Shown: one piece after another, positions 1 through 7,247 of the stretch
Numbering within the stretch: the stretch's first letter is position 1
Layout of the letters: the number at the start of each line of letters is the position of its first letter
Assembly: GCF_052048135.1 (NCBI RefSeq)
Contig: NZ_JBNAIM010000002.1
Location: forward strand, 930,001-994,000
Origin: Pelagibacter sp052048135
GTDB taxonomy: Bacteria; Pseudomonadota; Alphaproteobacteria; Pelagibacterales; Pelagibacteraceae
DNA: 64,000 bases
Direction: 5' to 3'
Notes under the pieces: model-generated
Databases searched by the model: none
The model's input: the letters and a program-made list of their open reading frames with translations, nothing else
What the model was told of the DNA's origin: nothing
Translations under genes and position numbers: made by a program

Positions 1-637
1 CAACATGATTAACTTGATCAAAAGTAAATTGTCTCACCAGATAGACCAGCATCATCTCTAATCTAAATGGTCCATTAATTTCCTCTCTATTTTTGATTCT
101 AAAACGATCAGCTAAACCAAATTTACCTGATCCATAAACTGCTGTTGTTCTATATAGGTAACCCACTTTCTCTAATAAATCTATATTTGGCTGAACACCA
201 TTACTCAAACTTTCAACAACATGATCAAATATTCTTACCGACTTATTTGCTCTCGACAAAGTTAGCTCCTTATAAGAAAGTCTTCCAACCTCTTGTTTTG
301 GAACTTCATTTCTCAATCTTTCAATATCTTTTTTCAAAGGCACTCCATCATGTAAAGTAAATGCAGCATCCCATTTTGTTGCTATTACTCTATCTGATCT
401 CTCATCATCATTAATTTTGTTTGCAAAACATACTAAAGAATAAACTCTATCTTTTTTTTTAAATGAATACACTGCAGTACCAAATCCATATTCATCTAAA
501 TCAAATAAGTCTCTTTTGTACTCCCAATTTTTAAATTCAAATAGAAAACTTCTTAAAAAAGATAATCTAGATTGGTGAAATGAACCTAGCCTTGAAAGTG
601 TCATTATGGTATTTGGATCTCTCAATTCTACTTTCAT
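1..637 (-). CDS. Unknown conserved protein, 3' end cut by window edge
   Basis: An uninterrupted minus-strand frame starts at an ATG (complement of 635-637) two bases after the dipeptidase stop and runs off the left edge, giving about 212 visible residues beginning MKVELRDPNTIMTLSRLG. I do not recognise the family. The visible part is soluble, rich in charged residues, has no signal peptide or membrane segment, and no motif I can assign. The two-base gap places it in one operon with the M19-like dipeptidase upstream, so a linked role in handling a peptide or amide compound is possible but only inferred. The continuous open frame, in-register start and codon use like the neighbours support a real gene. 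Confidence 0.75.
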   Translation of the reverse strand, partial: MKVELRDPNTIMTLSRLGSFHQSRLSFLRSFLFEFKNWEYKRDLFDLDEYGFGTAVYSFKKKDRVYSLVCFANKINDDERSDRVIATKWDAAFTLHDGVPLKKDIERLRNEVPKQEVGRLSYKELTLSRANKSVRIFDHVVESLSNGVQPNIDLLEKVGYLYRTTAVYGSGKFGLADRFRIKNREEINGPFRLEMMLVYLVRQFTFDQVNHV

Positions 638-639
638 AT

Positions 640-1605
640 CTAAATTGTTTTATAGAAATTATACCAATTATTACCGAGTATCCCATTAGTTTCTGTTTCG
701 GTAAAACCAATTTTTTTTAAACCTACTTCCAAGTTTTTAAAACCTCTAGCATCCTCAAACCAAATTGGTTGTTTGGGAAAACCAGGTTTATTTTTAGAAC
801 CTTCTCCATAATTTTTACTTTTTGACCAGGTGCCGTTTCTCATCCATTCAACTACTTCATCCGGTTGATTCAAACATAAATCAGAACCTATGCCTATGTT
901 ATTAACGTTCATTATTTCTGCTGTTCTAGCTACCATTTCACAAAAACTATCAATTGTGCAATTTGTATTGTCCTTAAGATGATGTGGATAAAGTGATAAC
1001 CCCAAAATACCTCCACTGTCACCTAAAGTTTTAAGTAATTCAGATGATTTGTTTCTTTTTGCTGCATGCCAAAATGATGGGTTTGCATGAGTTATTGCAA
1101 TAGGCTTTTCACTTATTTCTATCGCATCAAAGGTGCTTTTTTCTGCAGAATGAGACATGTCAACTACCACTCCAACTCTATTCATTTCTTTTATAACCTC
1201 ACGACCAAAATTGGTTACTCCACTATCAATTTTTTCATAACAACCTGTAGCTAATAAAGATTGATTGTTGTATGTCAGTTGCATAAATCTACAGCCAAGC
1301 TCATGAATTTTTTCAACTAGATTGATATCATCTTCTATTGGTGAGCAATTTTGAAATCCAAAAAAAATTGCTGTCTTCTTTTCTTTGTTGGCTTTTTCAA
1401 TGTCTTTAAAATTTTTGCCAAGAAAAATTAAATCTGAATTTTCTTTAAATAATTTTTCCCATCTTTGAATTTGACCTAGTAATTCATCAAAATCTTCGTG
1501 ATATACAATTGTTACATGAACTGCGTCTAAACCAGCTTCTCTATTAATTTCAAAAACTTTCCTAGACCAATTGCAATACTGTAGGTTGTCAATTTTAAAT
1601 TTCAT
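640..1605 (-). CDS. Membrane dipeptidase-like protein (peptidase M19 family)
   Basis: A 321-aa protein resembling M19 (renal/membrane) dipeptidases, which are zinc amidohydrolase-fold enzymes cleaving dipeptides or related amides. Family marks seen: the central VVVDMSHSAEKS segment, the following ITHANPSFWHAAKRN segment carrying histidines that bind metal in the family, and a late GIGSDLC segment. The usual N-terminal DGHxD metal motif is not present: the corresponding start reads DNLQYCNWSRK. That places it in a divergent subgroup, perhaps with one metal site altered. No signal peptide, so probably cytoplasmic despite the family name. It is followed after two bases by an unknown gene in the same direction and is divergent from purE. 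The substrate cannot be told from sequence. Confidence 0.8.
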   Translation of the reverse strand: MKFKIDNLQYCNWSRKVFEINREAGLDAVHVTIVYHEDFDELLGQIQRWEKLFKENSDLIFLGKNFKDIEKANKEKKTAIFFGFQNCSPIEDDINLVEKIHELGCRFMQLTYNNQSLLATGCYEKIDSGVTNFGREVIKEMNRVGVVVDMSHSAEKSTFDAIEISEKPIAITHANPSFWHAAKRNKSSELLKTLGDSGGILGLSLYPHHLKDNTNCTIDSFCEMVARTAEIMNVNNIGIGSDLCLNQPDEVVEWMRNGTWSKSKNYGEGSKNKPGFPKQPIWFEDARGFKNLEVGLKKIGFTETETNGILGNNWYNFYKTI

Positions 1606-1708
1606 TTTGGTAAATAATTCTAAATCATACCAAGATGGTTCTTAATTACTATTTATTTTATTGAAATTTTAATTTAATTTTGAAATAAGAACTGTGCTTA
1701 CAAAAATC

Positions 1709-2200
1709 ATGAAAAAGAATAAATTTCTTAAAGTGGCAATTGTTATGGGTAGTCAATCTGACTACAAAACTATGAAATTAGCTGTAAATATACTTAAAAA
1801 ACTGAAAATAAAGTATGAAACTAAAATAATATCAGCTCATCGAACTCCAAAAAGAATGTATGAATTTGCTATTACGGCTAAAAAAAATAATATTGGAGTA
1901 ATTATTGCAGGTGCAGGAGGTTCCGCTCATCTACCTGGAATGATTTCAGCTATAACTTCAATTCCAGTTTTAGGGGTTCCAATAGAAAGTAAAAAGCTTA
2001 AAGGATTAGACAGCTTGCTATCTATAGTTCAAATGCCCAAAGGTATTCCAGTCGGAACTTTAGCTATAGGTGAAGATGGCGCAATTAATGCTGCCCTACT
2101 CGCAGCATCCATCATTGCAAATAACAATTCTTTGGTTAAAAAAAAACTAGATTCTTGGCGACTATCTCAAACAAAATCTGTCAGAAAAAAACCTAAATAA
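1709..2200 (+). CDS. purE: 5-(carboxyamino)imidazole ribonucleotide mutase PurE
   Basis: Class I PurE, converting N5-CAIR to CAIR in purine synthesis, in the cytoplasm. The family marks are clear: VAIVMGSQSDYKTM near the N-terminus (phosphate/nucleotide loop), ISAHRTPKRM, IIAGAGGSAHLPGM, and the GVPIES segment. I chose the ATG at 1709 (MKKNKFLKVAIVMG); an in-frame GTG at 1694 would add five residues, but bacterial PurE normally begins just before the VAIVMGS strand. Length 163 aa fits the class I enzyme. One base separates its stop from the purK start, so the two are translated together. The N5-CAIR route is expected because PurK is next to it. Confidence 0.95.
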   Translation: MKKNKFLKVAIVMGSQSDYKTMKLAVNILKKLKIKYETKIISAHRTPKRMYEFAITAKKNNIGVIIAGAGGSAHLPGMISAITSIPVLGVPIESKKLKGLDSLLSIVQMPKGIPVGTLAIGEDGAINAALLAASIIANNNSLVKKKLDSWRLSQTKSVRKKPK

Positions 2201-2201
2201 A

Positions 2202-3248
2202 ATGTCAGAAAAAAAACTGGGTATAATTGGTGGTGGTCAGTTGGGAAGTTTACTGTCTGCTGCTGCCAAAAAATTAAATATCAAAACTACTGTCTATTGT
2301 GATGATATTGATGGACCAGCACAACACTTTTGCGATGATTTTATTTTTGGAAAATACGATGACAAACAAAAAATTTTAGAATTTATAAAAAAAGTTGACA
2401 TAATAAGTTATGAGTTTGAAAATATTCCTTACGATACCCTTAACGAAATGAATAAGTTAAAACCTGTTCTACCAAAACCTTCTGTCAATAGATTAATTCA
2501 ACATAGACTAGCAGAAAAAGATTTTGTAAATAAACTTAACATACGAACTACAAGATATATATCGGTCGAGAAAAAATCCGATATAGAGACATTACAAGAT
2601 TTACTCCCTGGAATTTTAAAAACAACAACCATGGGTTATGATGGTAAAGGACAATATCCAATTAATAAAATTGAAGATATTGAAACTCTAAATATTGATT
2701 TTTCTAAAGGTTATATATTAGAGAAAATGGTAAAACTTAAAAAAGAAATTTCAGTAATTGTTACTAGATTTTCTAATAATAATTATTCTATATATGAACC
2801 AATAGAAAATATGCATCAAGATCAAATACTTAAACACTCGGTAATACCTGCATTAATAAGTAAAAAAATATTGGATCAATCAAAAGACTGGGCAACTAGA
2901 ATAGCTGAAGAACTAAAGTATATAGGAACACTTTGTGTTGAATTTTTTATTGATAGAAATGAAAACCTGTATGTCAATGAAATAGCTCCTAGAGTTCATA
3001 ACTCTGGTCATTTAACTATAAATGCATACAACGTTAGTCAATTTGAAAACCATGTTAGAGCTGTGTGTTCTATGGAAAAAATTCCATTAAAAAAAATATC
3101 TAATGCAAAGATGATAAATTTAATAGGAAAACAAATAGAGCCTTACAGACAAAATCTCAAATTAAATGATAACGAATTTTTCTATGATTATTTAAAAAAA
3201 GAGATAAAAGACAAAAGAAAAATGGGTCATATAACAACTTTAATATAA
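2202..3248 (+). CDS. purK: N5-carboxyaminoimidazole ribonucleotide synthase PurK
   Basis: ATP-grasp enzyme (348 aa) that carboxylates AIR with bicarbonate and ATP, feeding PurE. Visible marks: N-terminal LGIIGGGQLGSLL preATP-grasp loop, DIISYEFENIP, the KTTTMGYDGKGQY nucleotide-binding loop near the middle, and the catalytic ATP-grasp end with LYVNEIAPRVHNSGHLTI. Length fits the family. It starts one base after purE and abuts the GNAT gene, whose ATG directly follows the purK stop, so a purE-purK-acetyltransferase operon is likely. Confidence 0.95.
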   Translation: MSEKKLGIIGGGQLGSLLSAAAKKLNIKTTVYCDDIDGPAQHFCDDFIFGKYDDKQKILEFIKKVDIISYEFENIPYDTLNEMNKLKPVLPKPSVNRLIQHRLAEKDFVNKLNIRTTRYISVEKKSDIETLQDLLPGILKTTTMGYDGKGQYPINKIEDIETLNIDFSKGYILEKMVKLKKEISVIVTRFSNNNYSIYEPIENMHQDQILKHSVIPALISKKILDQSKDWATRIAEELKYIGTLCVEFFIDRNENLYVNEIAPRVHNSGHLTINAYNVSQFENHVRAVCSMEKIPLKKISNAKMINLIGKQIEPYRQNLKLNDNEFFYDYLKKEIKDKRKMGHITTLI

Positions 3249-3716
3249 ATGCTAAAATCAATTGAGGGAAATTTTGATCACCCAGAAGTTAATAAACTTC
3301 TTACAAAACATTTTATTGAATTAAGAGCTGCTTCACCAGAAGGAAGTGCTCATGTTTTAGATATACCAGGATTAAAAGTTTCATCAATCAAGTTTTGGAG
3401 TCTTTGGGAAAATGAGAATTTATTTGGTTGTGGAGCTTTAAAGTTTCTAGATGAAAATCATGGTGAATTTAAATCAATTAGAATACATGATGATTTTAGA
3501 AACAAAGGTTATGGTATAAAAGTTATTGAGTACTTAATTAATGAGGCAATGAAATTAAATATAAAAAGAATAAGCTTAGAGACAGGTGCTGGTAAATTTT
3601 TTGATCCTGCTAGAAAGTTGTTCAAAAAATGTGATTTTAAGCCTTGTGAACCATTTGCTCATTATAAAGAGGATATAAACTCTTTATATTTAACCAAGAT
3701 TATTAACAACAATTAA
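3249..3716 (+). CDS. GNAT family N-acetyltransferase
   Basis: A 155-aa GNAT-fold acyltransferase. The acetyl-CoA pyrophosphate loop is visible as RIHDDFRNKGYGIKVIEYL (R/QxxGxG/A type) around residues 78-96, followed by an ISLETGAGKFFDPARKLFKKCDF stretch typical of PanZ/YjgM-like GNATs (LETG, then A..LY/F..GF). The substrate is unknown; small-molecule or amino-acid acetylation is likeliest. The ATG follows the purK stop with no gap, so it is translationally coupled to purine genes, though such pairing can be just compaction. Confidence 0.85.
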   Translation: MLKSIEGNFDHPEVNKLLTKHFIELRAASPEGSAHVLDIPGLKVSSIKFWSLWENENLFGCGALKFLDENHGEFKSIRIHDDFRNKGYGIKVIEYLINEAMKLNIKRISLETGAGKFFDPARKLFKKCDFKPCEPFAHYKEDINSLYLTKIINNN

Positions 3717-3831
3717 TTTAAAAAGAACTATAAAGTATCAATTTTGTTGACAAAACCCATTTAATTCTAAAGAAAGCCTAAATTACTTAATTATAAGTAA
3801 TAAATTAACATAACTAAAGTAAGAAAAAAAT

Positions 3832-4038
3832 ATGAGTCTACAAGGTAAAGTAAAATGGTTCAATCCAACTAAAGGTTTTGGTTTTATTGAACGTGACGAT
3901 AAAGAAAAAGATGTGTTTGTACATGTTTCAGCTGTAAGAGATGCTGGTATGAACGGTTTAGATGAGGGTCAAGCTTTGACTTTCGATGTTGAAGATGGTC
4001 CTAAAGGTCCTTCAGCAGTTAACTTAAAAACTGCATAA
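3832..4038 (+). CDS. cspA: Cold-shock domain protein (CspA family)
   Basis: A 68-aa single cold-shock domain protein that binds single-stranded RNA/DNA. Both RNA-binding motifs are present: RNP1 as KGFGFIERDD (residues about 15-24) and RNP2 as VFVHVSAV (about 29-36). The KVKWFNPTKGFGF start is typical. Preceded by a 115-base gap with an AT-rich region and a purine-rich site (AAGTAAGAAAAAAAT) before the ATG, so it has its own promoter. A long inverted repeat follows the stop. Confidence 0.95.
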   Translation: MSLQGKVKWFNPTKGFGFIERDDKEKDVFVHVSAVRDAGMNGLDEGQALTFDVEDGPKGPSAVNLKTA

Positions 4039-4053
4039 TTTTCACAATCACTT

Positions 4054-4111
4054 ATTGGCTATAATCAATTTTAATTTAGATAAAAAAAATTAATTTATTT
4101 TTATAGCCAAT
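4054..4111 (+). repeat. Long inverted repeat downstream of the cold-shock gene
   Basis: ATTGGCTATAA at 4054-4064 is matched by its exact reverse complement TTATAGCCAAT at 4101-4111, separated by 36 AT-rich bases that could pair further. The RNA would be a long stem at the 3' end of the csp transcript. There is no proper U-run right after it, so it could be a stabiliser or weak terminator instead of a classical terminator. Confidence 0.55.
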
Positions 4112-4146
4112 ACATTATTCTACAAATAAAACATAATATTTAAATT

Positions 4147-4896
4147 ATGATTGGTATTTTAGGTGGAATGGGTACTCAAGCTGGTCTTGATTTCTGCAAC
4201 AAACTTGCAATTCTTAATAGAGGTAAGATTGACCAAGATTATCCTTTGTTTTTATTATACAATAAATCAAATATCCCAGGCAGACCAGAGTCAATAGGAA
4301 TTCATACTGGCAAACTTTCTAATAAAGCAAATAATAAAAAAAGTAAGAAGAAATATTTATTAGTTTTAAAAAGTCTTGTTAAAGGTTGTCAACTTCTAAA
4401 AAAAAGTAATTGTAAATTTATAGTTATTCCCTGTAATACAGCTCATTACTGGTTTGATGATTTACAAAGTAAAACTAAATTGCCAATTATAAATATGCCT
4501 AAAGAAGTTTTTAAAGAAACCAAAAAAAAATGTAAAAAAAACTCATCCGTAGGTTTGCTTGCGACTGAAGGAACTTTAATGACTGGTGTTTACAATAAAT
4601 TTTTTGATAAAGATTATAATTTAATTTTTCCAAGTAATAATATTCAAAAAAGTTCCGTAAATAAAGCAATTAAATTTGTAAAAATGGGAAAAGTAAAATT
4701 AGCTAATAAATCTATACAACCTGCAATAAATTATTTAATTAAAAAAAAGTGTAAAAAGATAATTCTTGGATGCACTGAACTTCCAATAGCTATTTTTGCT
4801 TTTAAATCATTTAAAACAATTAAATCATCAAAAGTTTTCTTAGACCCAAATTTGATTTTGGCAAATGCAGCAATGAAAAAATATAAAAGTAAATAA
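4147..4896 (+). CDS. Aspartate/glutamate racemase family protein
   Basis: A 249-aa member of the Asp/Glu racemase superfamily (RacD/YgeA-like), cofactor-independent enzymes using two cysteines. Seen: N-terminal IGILGGMGTQAGLDF, first catalytic cysteine in VIPCNTAHYW (about residues 96-105), second in IILGCTELPIAIF near residue 209. Both cysteines are kept, so it is probably active; aspartate is the usual substrate of this GGMGxxAxxDF subgroup, but other amino acids are possible. The stop overlaps the next ATG by one base (TAATG), so the two are coupled. Confidence 0.85.
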   Translation: MIGILGGMGTQAGLDFCNKLAILNRGKIDQDYPLFLLYNKSNIPGRPESIGIHTGKLSNKANNKKSKKKYLLVLKSLVKGCQLLKKSNCKFIVIPCNTAHYWFDDLQSKTKLPIINMPKEVFKETKKKCKKNSSVGLLATEGTLMTGVYNKFFDKDYNLIFPSNNIQKSSVNKAIKFVKMGKVKLANKSIQPAINYLIKKKCKKIILGCTELPIAIFAFKSFKTIKSSKVFLDPNLILANAAMKKYKSK

Positions 4897-5333
4897 TGGT
4901 ATCTAAGGAAAAACCTTATGTATTATTAGTTGCAGAATTAATCTATTTAGAGATATGCAAAATTAAAAATTTAAATCCAGATTTTTCTAATGTTAATGCT
5001 ATTGAAGCCTTTATTGGTTCTGATGTTTATAAAGAAATTAGTAGCGGTGTATTTCATGATAACTTAATTAAGAAATTAGAAAAAAATAATTTTGTAGAAA
5101 ATAAAACAAAAAAAAAGATACCTGAAGAGACTATAAGATTACTTCAAATCCAAAAAGATTTGACAACCAAACAATTAATTCAATTTCCAAATTTATATTA
5201 TGCCAAAAGTCACTATCCACTAGAAATTTCTCAAAGAGCCTTTGATCATTTATGGAGAATGTGTGAAAGTTATGAATTATGGTGTAAAGAAACCAAACAA
5301 AAACATTTAATTTATTTAAAAATTACTGATTGA
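4896..5333 (+). CDS. Unknown 145-aa protein
   Basis: Not recognised. A soluble, mostly helical, charged protein without signal peptide or membrane segment. It contains a tryptophan/cysteine-containing C-terminal stretch (DHLWRMCESYELWCKETKQ) and a lysine-rich middle. The start overlaps the racemase-like gene stop by one base, suggesting co-translation. Its 3' end overlaps by 11 bases the end of a convergent small gene. Codon use matches neighbours, supporting a real coding region. Confidence 0.75.
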   Translation: MVSKEKPYVLLVAELIYLEICKIKNLNPDFSNVNAIEAFIGSDVYKEISSGVFHDNLIKKLEKNNFVENKTKKKIPEETIRLLQIQKDLTTKQLIQFPNLYYAKSHYPLEISQRAFDHLWRMCESYELWCKETKQKHLIYLKITD

Positions 5334-5637
5334 TATTTTTAAGGTTTAGTTTTTGTCTTGTGAGTTTTATTCTTTTTTCAACTAGTAGCATAAGTTGTTT
5401 ATTTAAATCTTTATTATCATTGTTTTCTTCAATTTTATCTTTGACAAAAGTTAGAGAATCTTTTCCAGTTGCATCTTCAATAGTTTTATTAATCATATAT
5501 TGAGCTCCAGCTTTGTAAATATTGCCAGATGTAAAAGCTGTTAAACCAGGGCCAAGTATAGAAAAAACAGGAAAAAAACCAGTCAAAAAGAAAAACGAAA
5601 CTATAATCATTAATATTTTAATAAATCTAAATTTCAT
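5323..5637 (-). CDS. Small exported or membrane-anchored unknown protein
   Basis: A 104-aa protein with a strong N-terminal hydrophobic segment (residues about 6-22, IKILMIIVSFFFLTGFF) after a short basic start, then a G/A-rich stretch and a charged helical C-terminus. No lipobox cysteine, so an uncleaved anchor or Sec signal is plausible. A possible coiled coil spans roughly residues 60-100. Family unknown. It ends convergently, overlapping the neighbouring plus-strand gene by 11 bases. Confidence 0.65.
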   Translation of the reverse strand: MKFRFIKILMIIVSFFFLTGFFPVFSILGPGLTAFTSGNIYKAGAQYMINKTIEDATGKDSLTFVKDKIEENNDNKDLNKQLMLLVEKRIKLTRQKLNLKNINQ

Positions 5638-5801
5638 TTCGAAATCATTTTTTTGTTAATCACAATTGAGAAGAATCTTATACATTTTTGAATACAACTC
5701 AAGGTAGAACTGTACTTTTGGCCTAAAAGCTCATTTTTCATAGACAAATTTAACTAAATTTGAGAATCAATTGTAAGTAATTTTTTTTTATAAAACCTAA
5801 A

Positions 5802-6650
5802 ATGATCAGAATATATCCATTCATTTTTATTTTGTTATGGTCGTCAGCATTTATAACCACCAAGCCTATTGTTGATAATAGTGATCCTTTTTCAGCACTA
5901 GCTTTTAGATTTTTCTTTGTAGCATTAGGTTTTTATGCATTTTCTTTTTACTCTAAACAAACAATAATTGTTAATCAAAAAAATTTGATTGAATCTGTTC
6001 TAAGTGGAGTTCTTTTTCATGGATTTTATTTAGGTGGAGTTTTTTATTCTATTTCGATTGGTATGCCGACAGGTATAGCCGCATTGATAGTAACTCTGCA
6101 ACCAATTTTAACCAATGCACTAAGTGGACCTATATTGGGAGAAAAAGTTACAAACAAACAATGGACTGGAGTTTTGCTGGGATTTACAGGTGCAGTATTA
6201 GTTTTAGGTTTAGATATCGGTTCAAACATTCCAATTCTAGGACTACTAGCAACAATAGTAGCACTTATTTCAATAACTGCCTCTACAATTTGGCAAAAAA
6301 AATTAAGTAATAACCTACCTTTATCAGTAAGCAATTTCTATCAGGCTATTGGAGGGTGCTTGTTTCATATTTTTGCAATAATATTAATAAGCAAACCTTA
6401 CATTAATTTTACAGATACATTTTTAATAGCCATGAGTCATCAAATATTCTTAGTCTCATTTGGTGCTTTTACAATATTGATGTTTCTTATTAAGAATAAT
6501 TCAGCAAGTAAAACTGTATCGATTTTTTTTTTAATACCAACTACTTCTGCTTTTATGGCTTGGCTTTTTCTAAATGAAAAATTAACTACATTAGATATTA
6601 TTGGTTTCTTACTAACCACAATTGGTGTTTATATTGCTACACGTGATTAA
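5802..6650 (+). CDS. EamA/DMT-family transporter
   Basis: A 282-aa inner-membrane protein of the drug/metabolite transporter superfamily with two EamA repeats of about five segments each. Marks seen: IFILLWSSAFITTKPIVD at the N-terminus, ALAFRFFFVALGF, a first-repeat end with GLDIG, and the second-repeat end LNEKLTTLDIIGFLLTTIGVYIA, which is the typical C-terminal EamA signature. Substrate unknown; metabolite or amino-acid efflux is common. It stands alone after a 164-base gap and ends convergent to soxG with a 9-base gap. Confidence 0.9.
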   Translation: MIRIYPFIFILLWSSAFITTKPIVDNSDPFSALAFRFFFVALGFYAFSFYSKQTIIVNQKNLIESVLSGVLFHGFYLGGVFYSISIGMPTGIAALIVTLQPILTNALSGPILGEKVTNKQWTGVLLGFTGAVLVLGLDIGSNIPILGLLATIVALISITASTIWQKKLSNNLPLSVSNFYQAIGGCLFHIFAIILISKPYINFTDTFLIAMSHQIFLVSFGAFTILMFLIKNNSASKTVSIFFLIPTTSAFMAWLFLNEKLTTLDIIGFLLTTIGVYIATRD

Positions 6651-6659
6651 AAATACTTT

Positions 6660-7247
6660 TTAAATTGATATATAGCCAAATTCTAATGATGCATCAGTAA
6701 TAGAATGATATAAAGACTCTCCAAAACTTCGAAGAGCTAAGATTCTTATTTTGTCAGGATTATTATCTAACATATCAACGGTGAATGTGATTCCATTGTA
6801 TGTAGAATTTACAGAATTGTTTTTTTCTAATATATTAAAATTAAAGGGACATCCTTTTTTCAAAACTTCTTTTACATTTTGTCCCTCTATTTCAATTATA
6901 GCTCTTGAATGAGATAAGTCAGTAACTGCAAAGTCTGTTTCTTTTAAATTTTGCAAAATATCTTTAAGTAAATCTTTCTTTGTTGAAACTAAAATCCAAT
7001 TTTTTGGACCATTCCATAAAATTCTTGTATCTTTGTTATTTGTTACGCTTAATGGCTTTTCATTCAATTTAAGACCGTCTAAATCAATATTTTCAATTGA
7101 AATAGAAGAATTTTTATACTGAACTATTTGAGCTATCAATAGATTCTTGTTTTCAGTGATCTTTAAAAGATTATTTTCTTTTTTATTTTCATAATCCCCA
7201 AACTGGCCTTTTGAATGTACATTTGCTAAAGCTGAAATTGAACTCAT
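6660..7247 (-). CDS. soxG: Sarcosine oxidase gamma subunit / MgdD-like
   Basis: A 195-aa homologue of the gamma subunit of heterotetrameric sarcosine oxidase (or of N-methylglutamate dehydrogenase, MgdD), a GcvT-like fold protein that supports the alpha subunit. Seen: WNGPKNWILVS and VTDLSHSRAIIEIEGQNVKEVLKKGCPFNF, typical for SoxG, and the C-terminal RSFGESLYHSITDASLEFGY. Its start codon overlaps the alpha subunit stop by four bases (ATGA type), the last gene of a B-D-A-G order operon. Cytoplasmic. Confidence 0.88.
   Translation of the reverse strand: MSSISALANVHSKGQFGDYENKKENNLLKITENKNLLIAQIVQYKNSSISIENIDLDGLKLNEKPLSVTNNKDTRILWNGPKNWILVSTKKDLLKDILQNLKETDFAVTDLSHSRAIIEIEGQNVKEVLKKGCPFNFNILEKNNSVNSTYNGITFTVDMLDNNPDKIRILALRSFGESLYHSITDASLEFGYISI

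Noticed and set aside
145..360. Plus-strand 71-aa open frame
   Set aside because: It lies antisense to the longer minus-strand frame 1-637, has no ribosome site and an unlikely composition.
1694..1708. GTG start for purE
   Set aside because: Adds five residues before the normal PurE N-terminus; the ATG at 1709 is preferred, though GTG is not fully excluded.
5662..5774. Pair of inverted ACAATTGA/TCAATTGT words in the 164-base gap before the EamA gene
   Set aside because: The CAATTG core is itself palindromic and AT-rich; two copies over 100 bases are not convincing. No gene seen in this gap.
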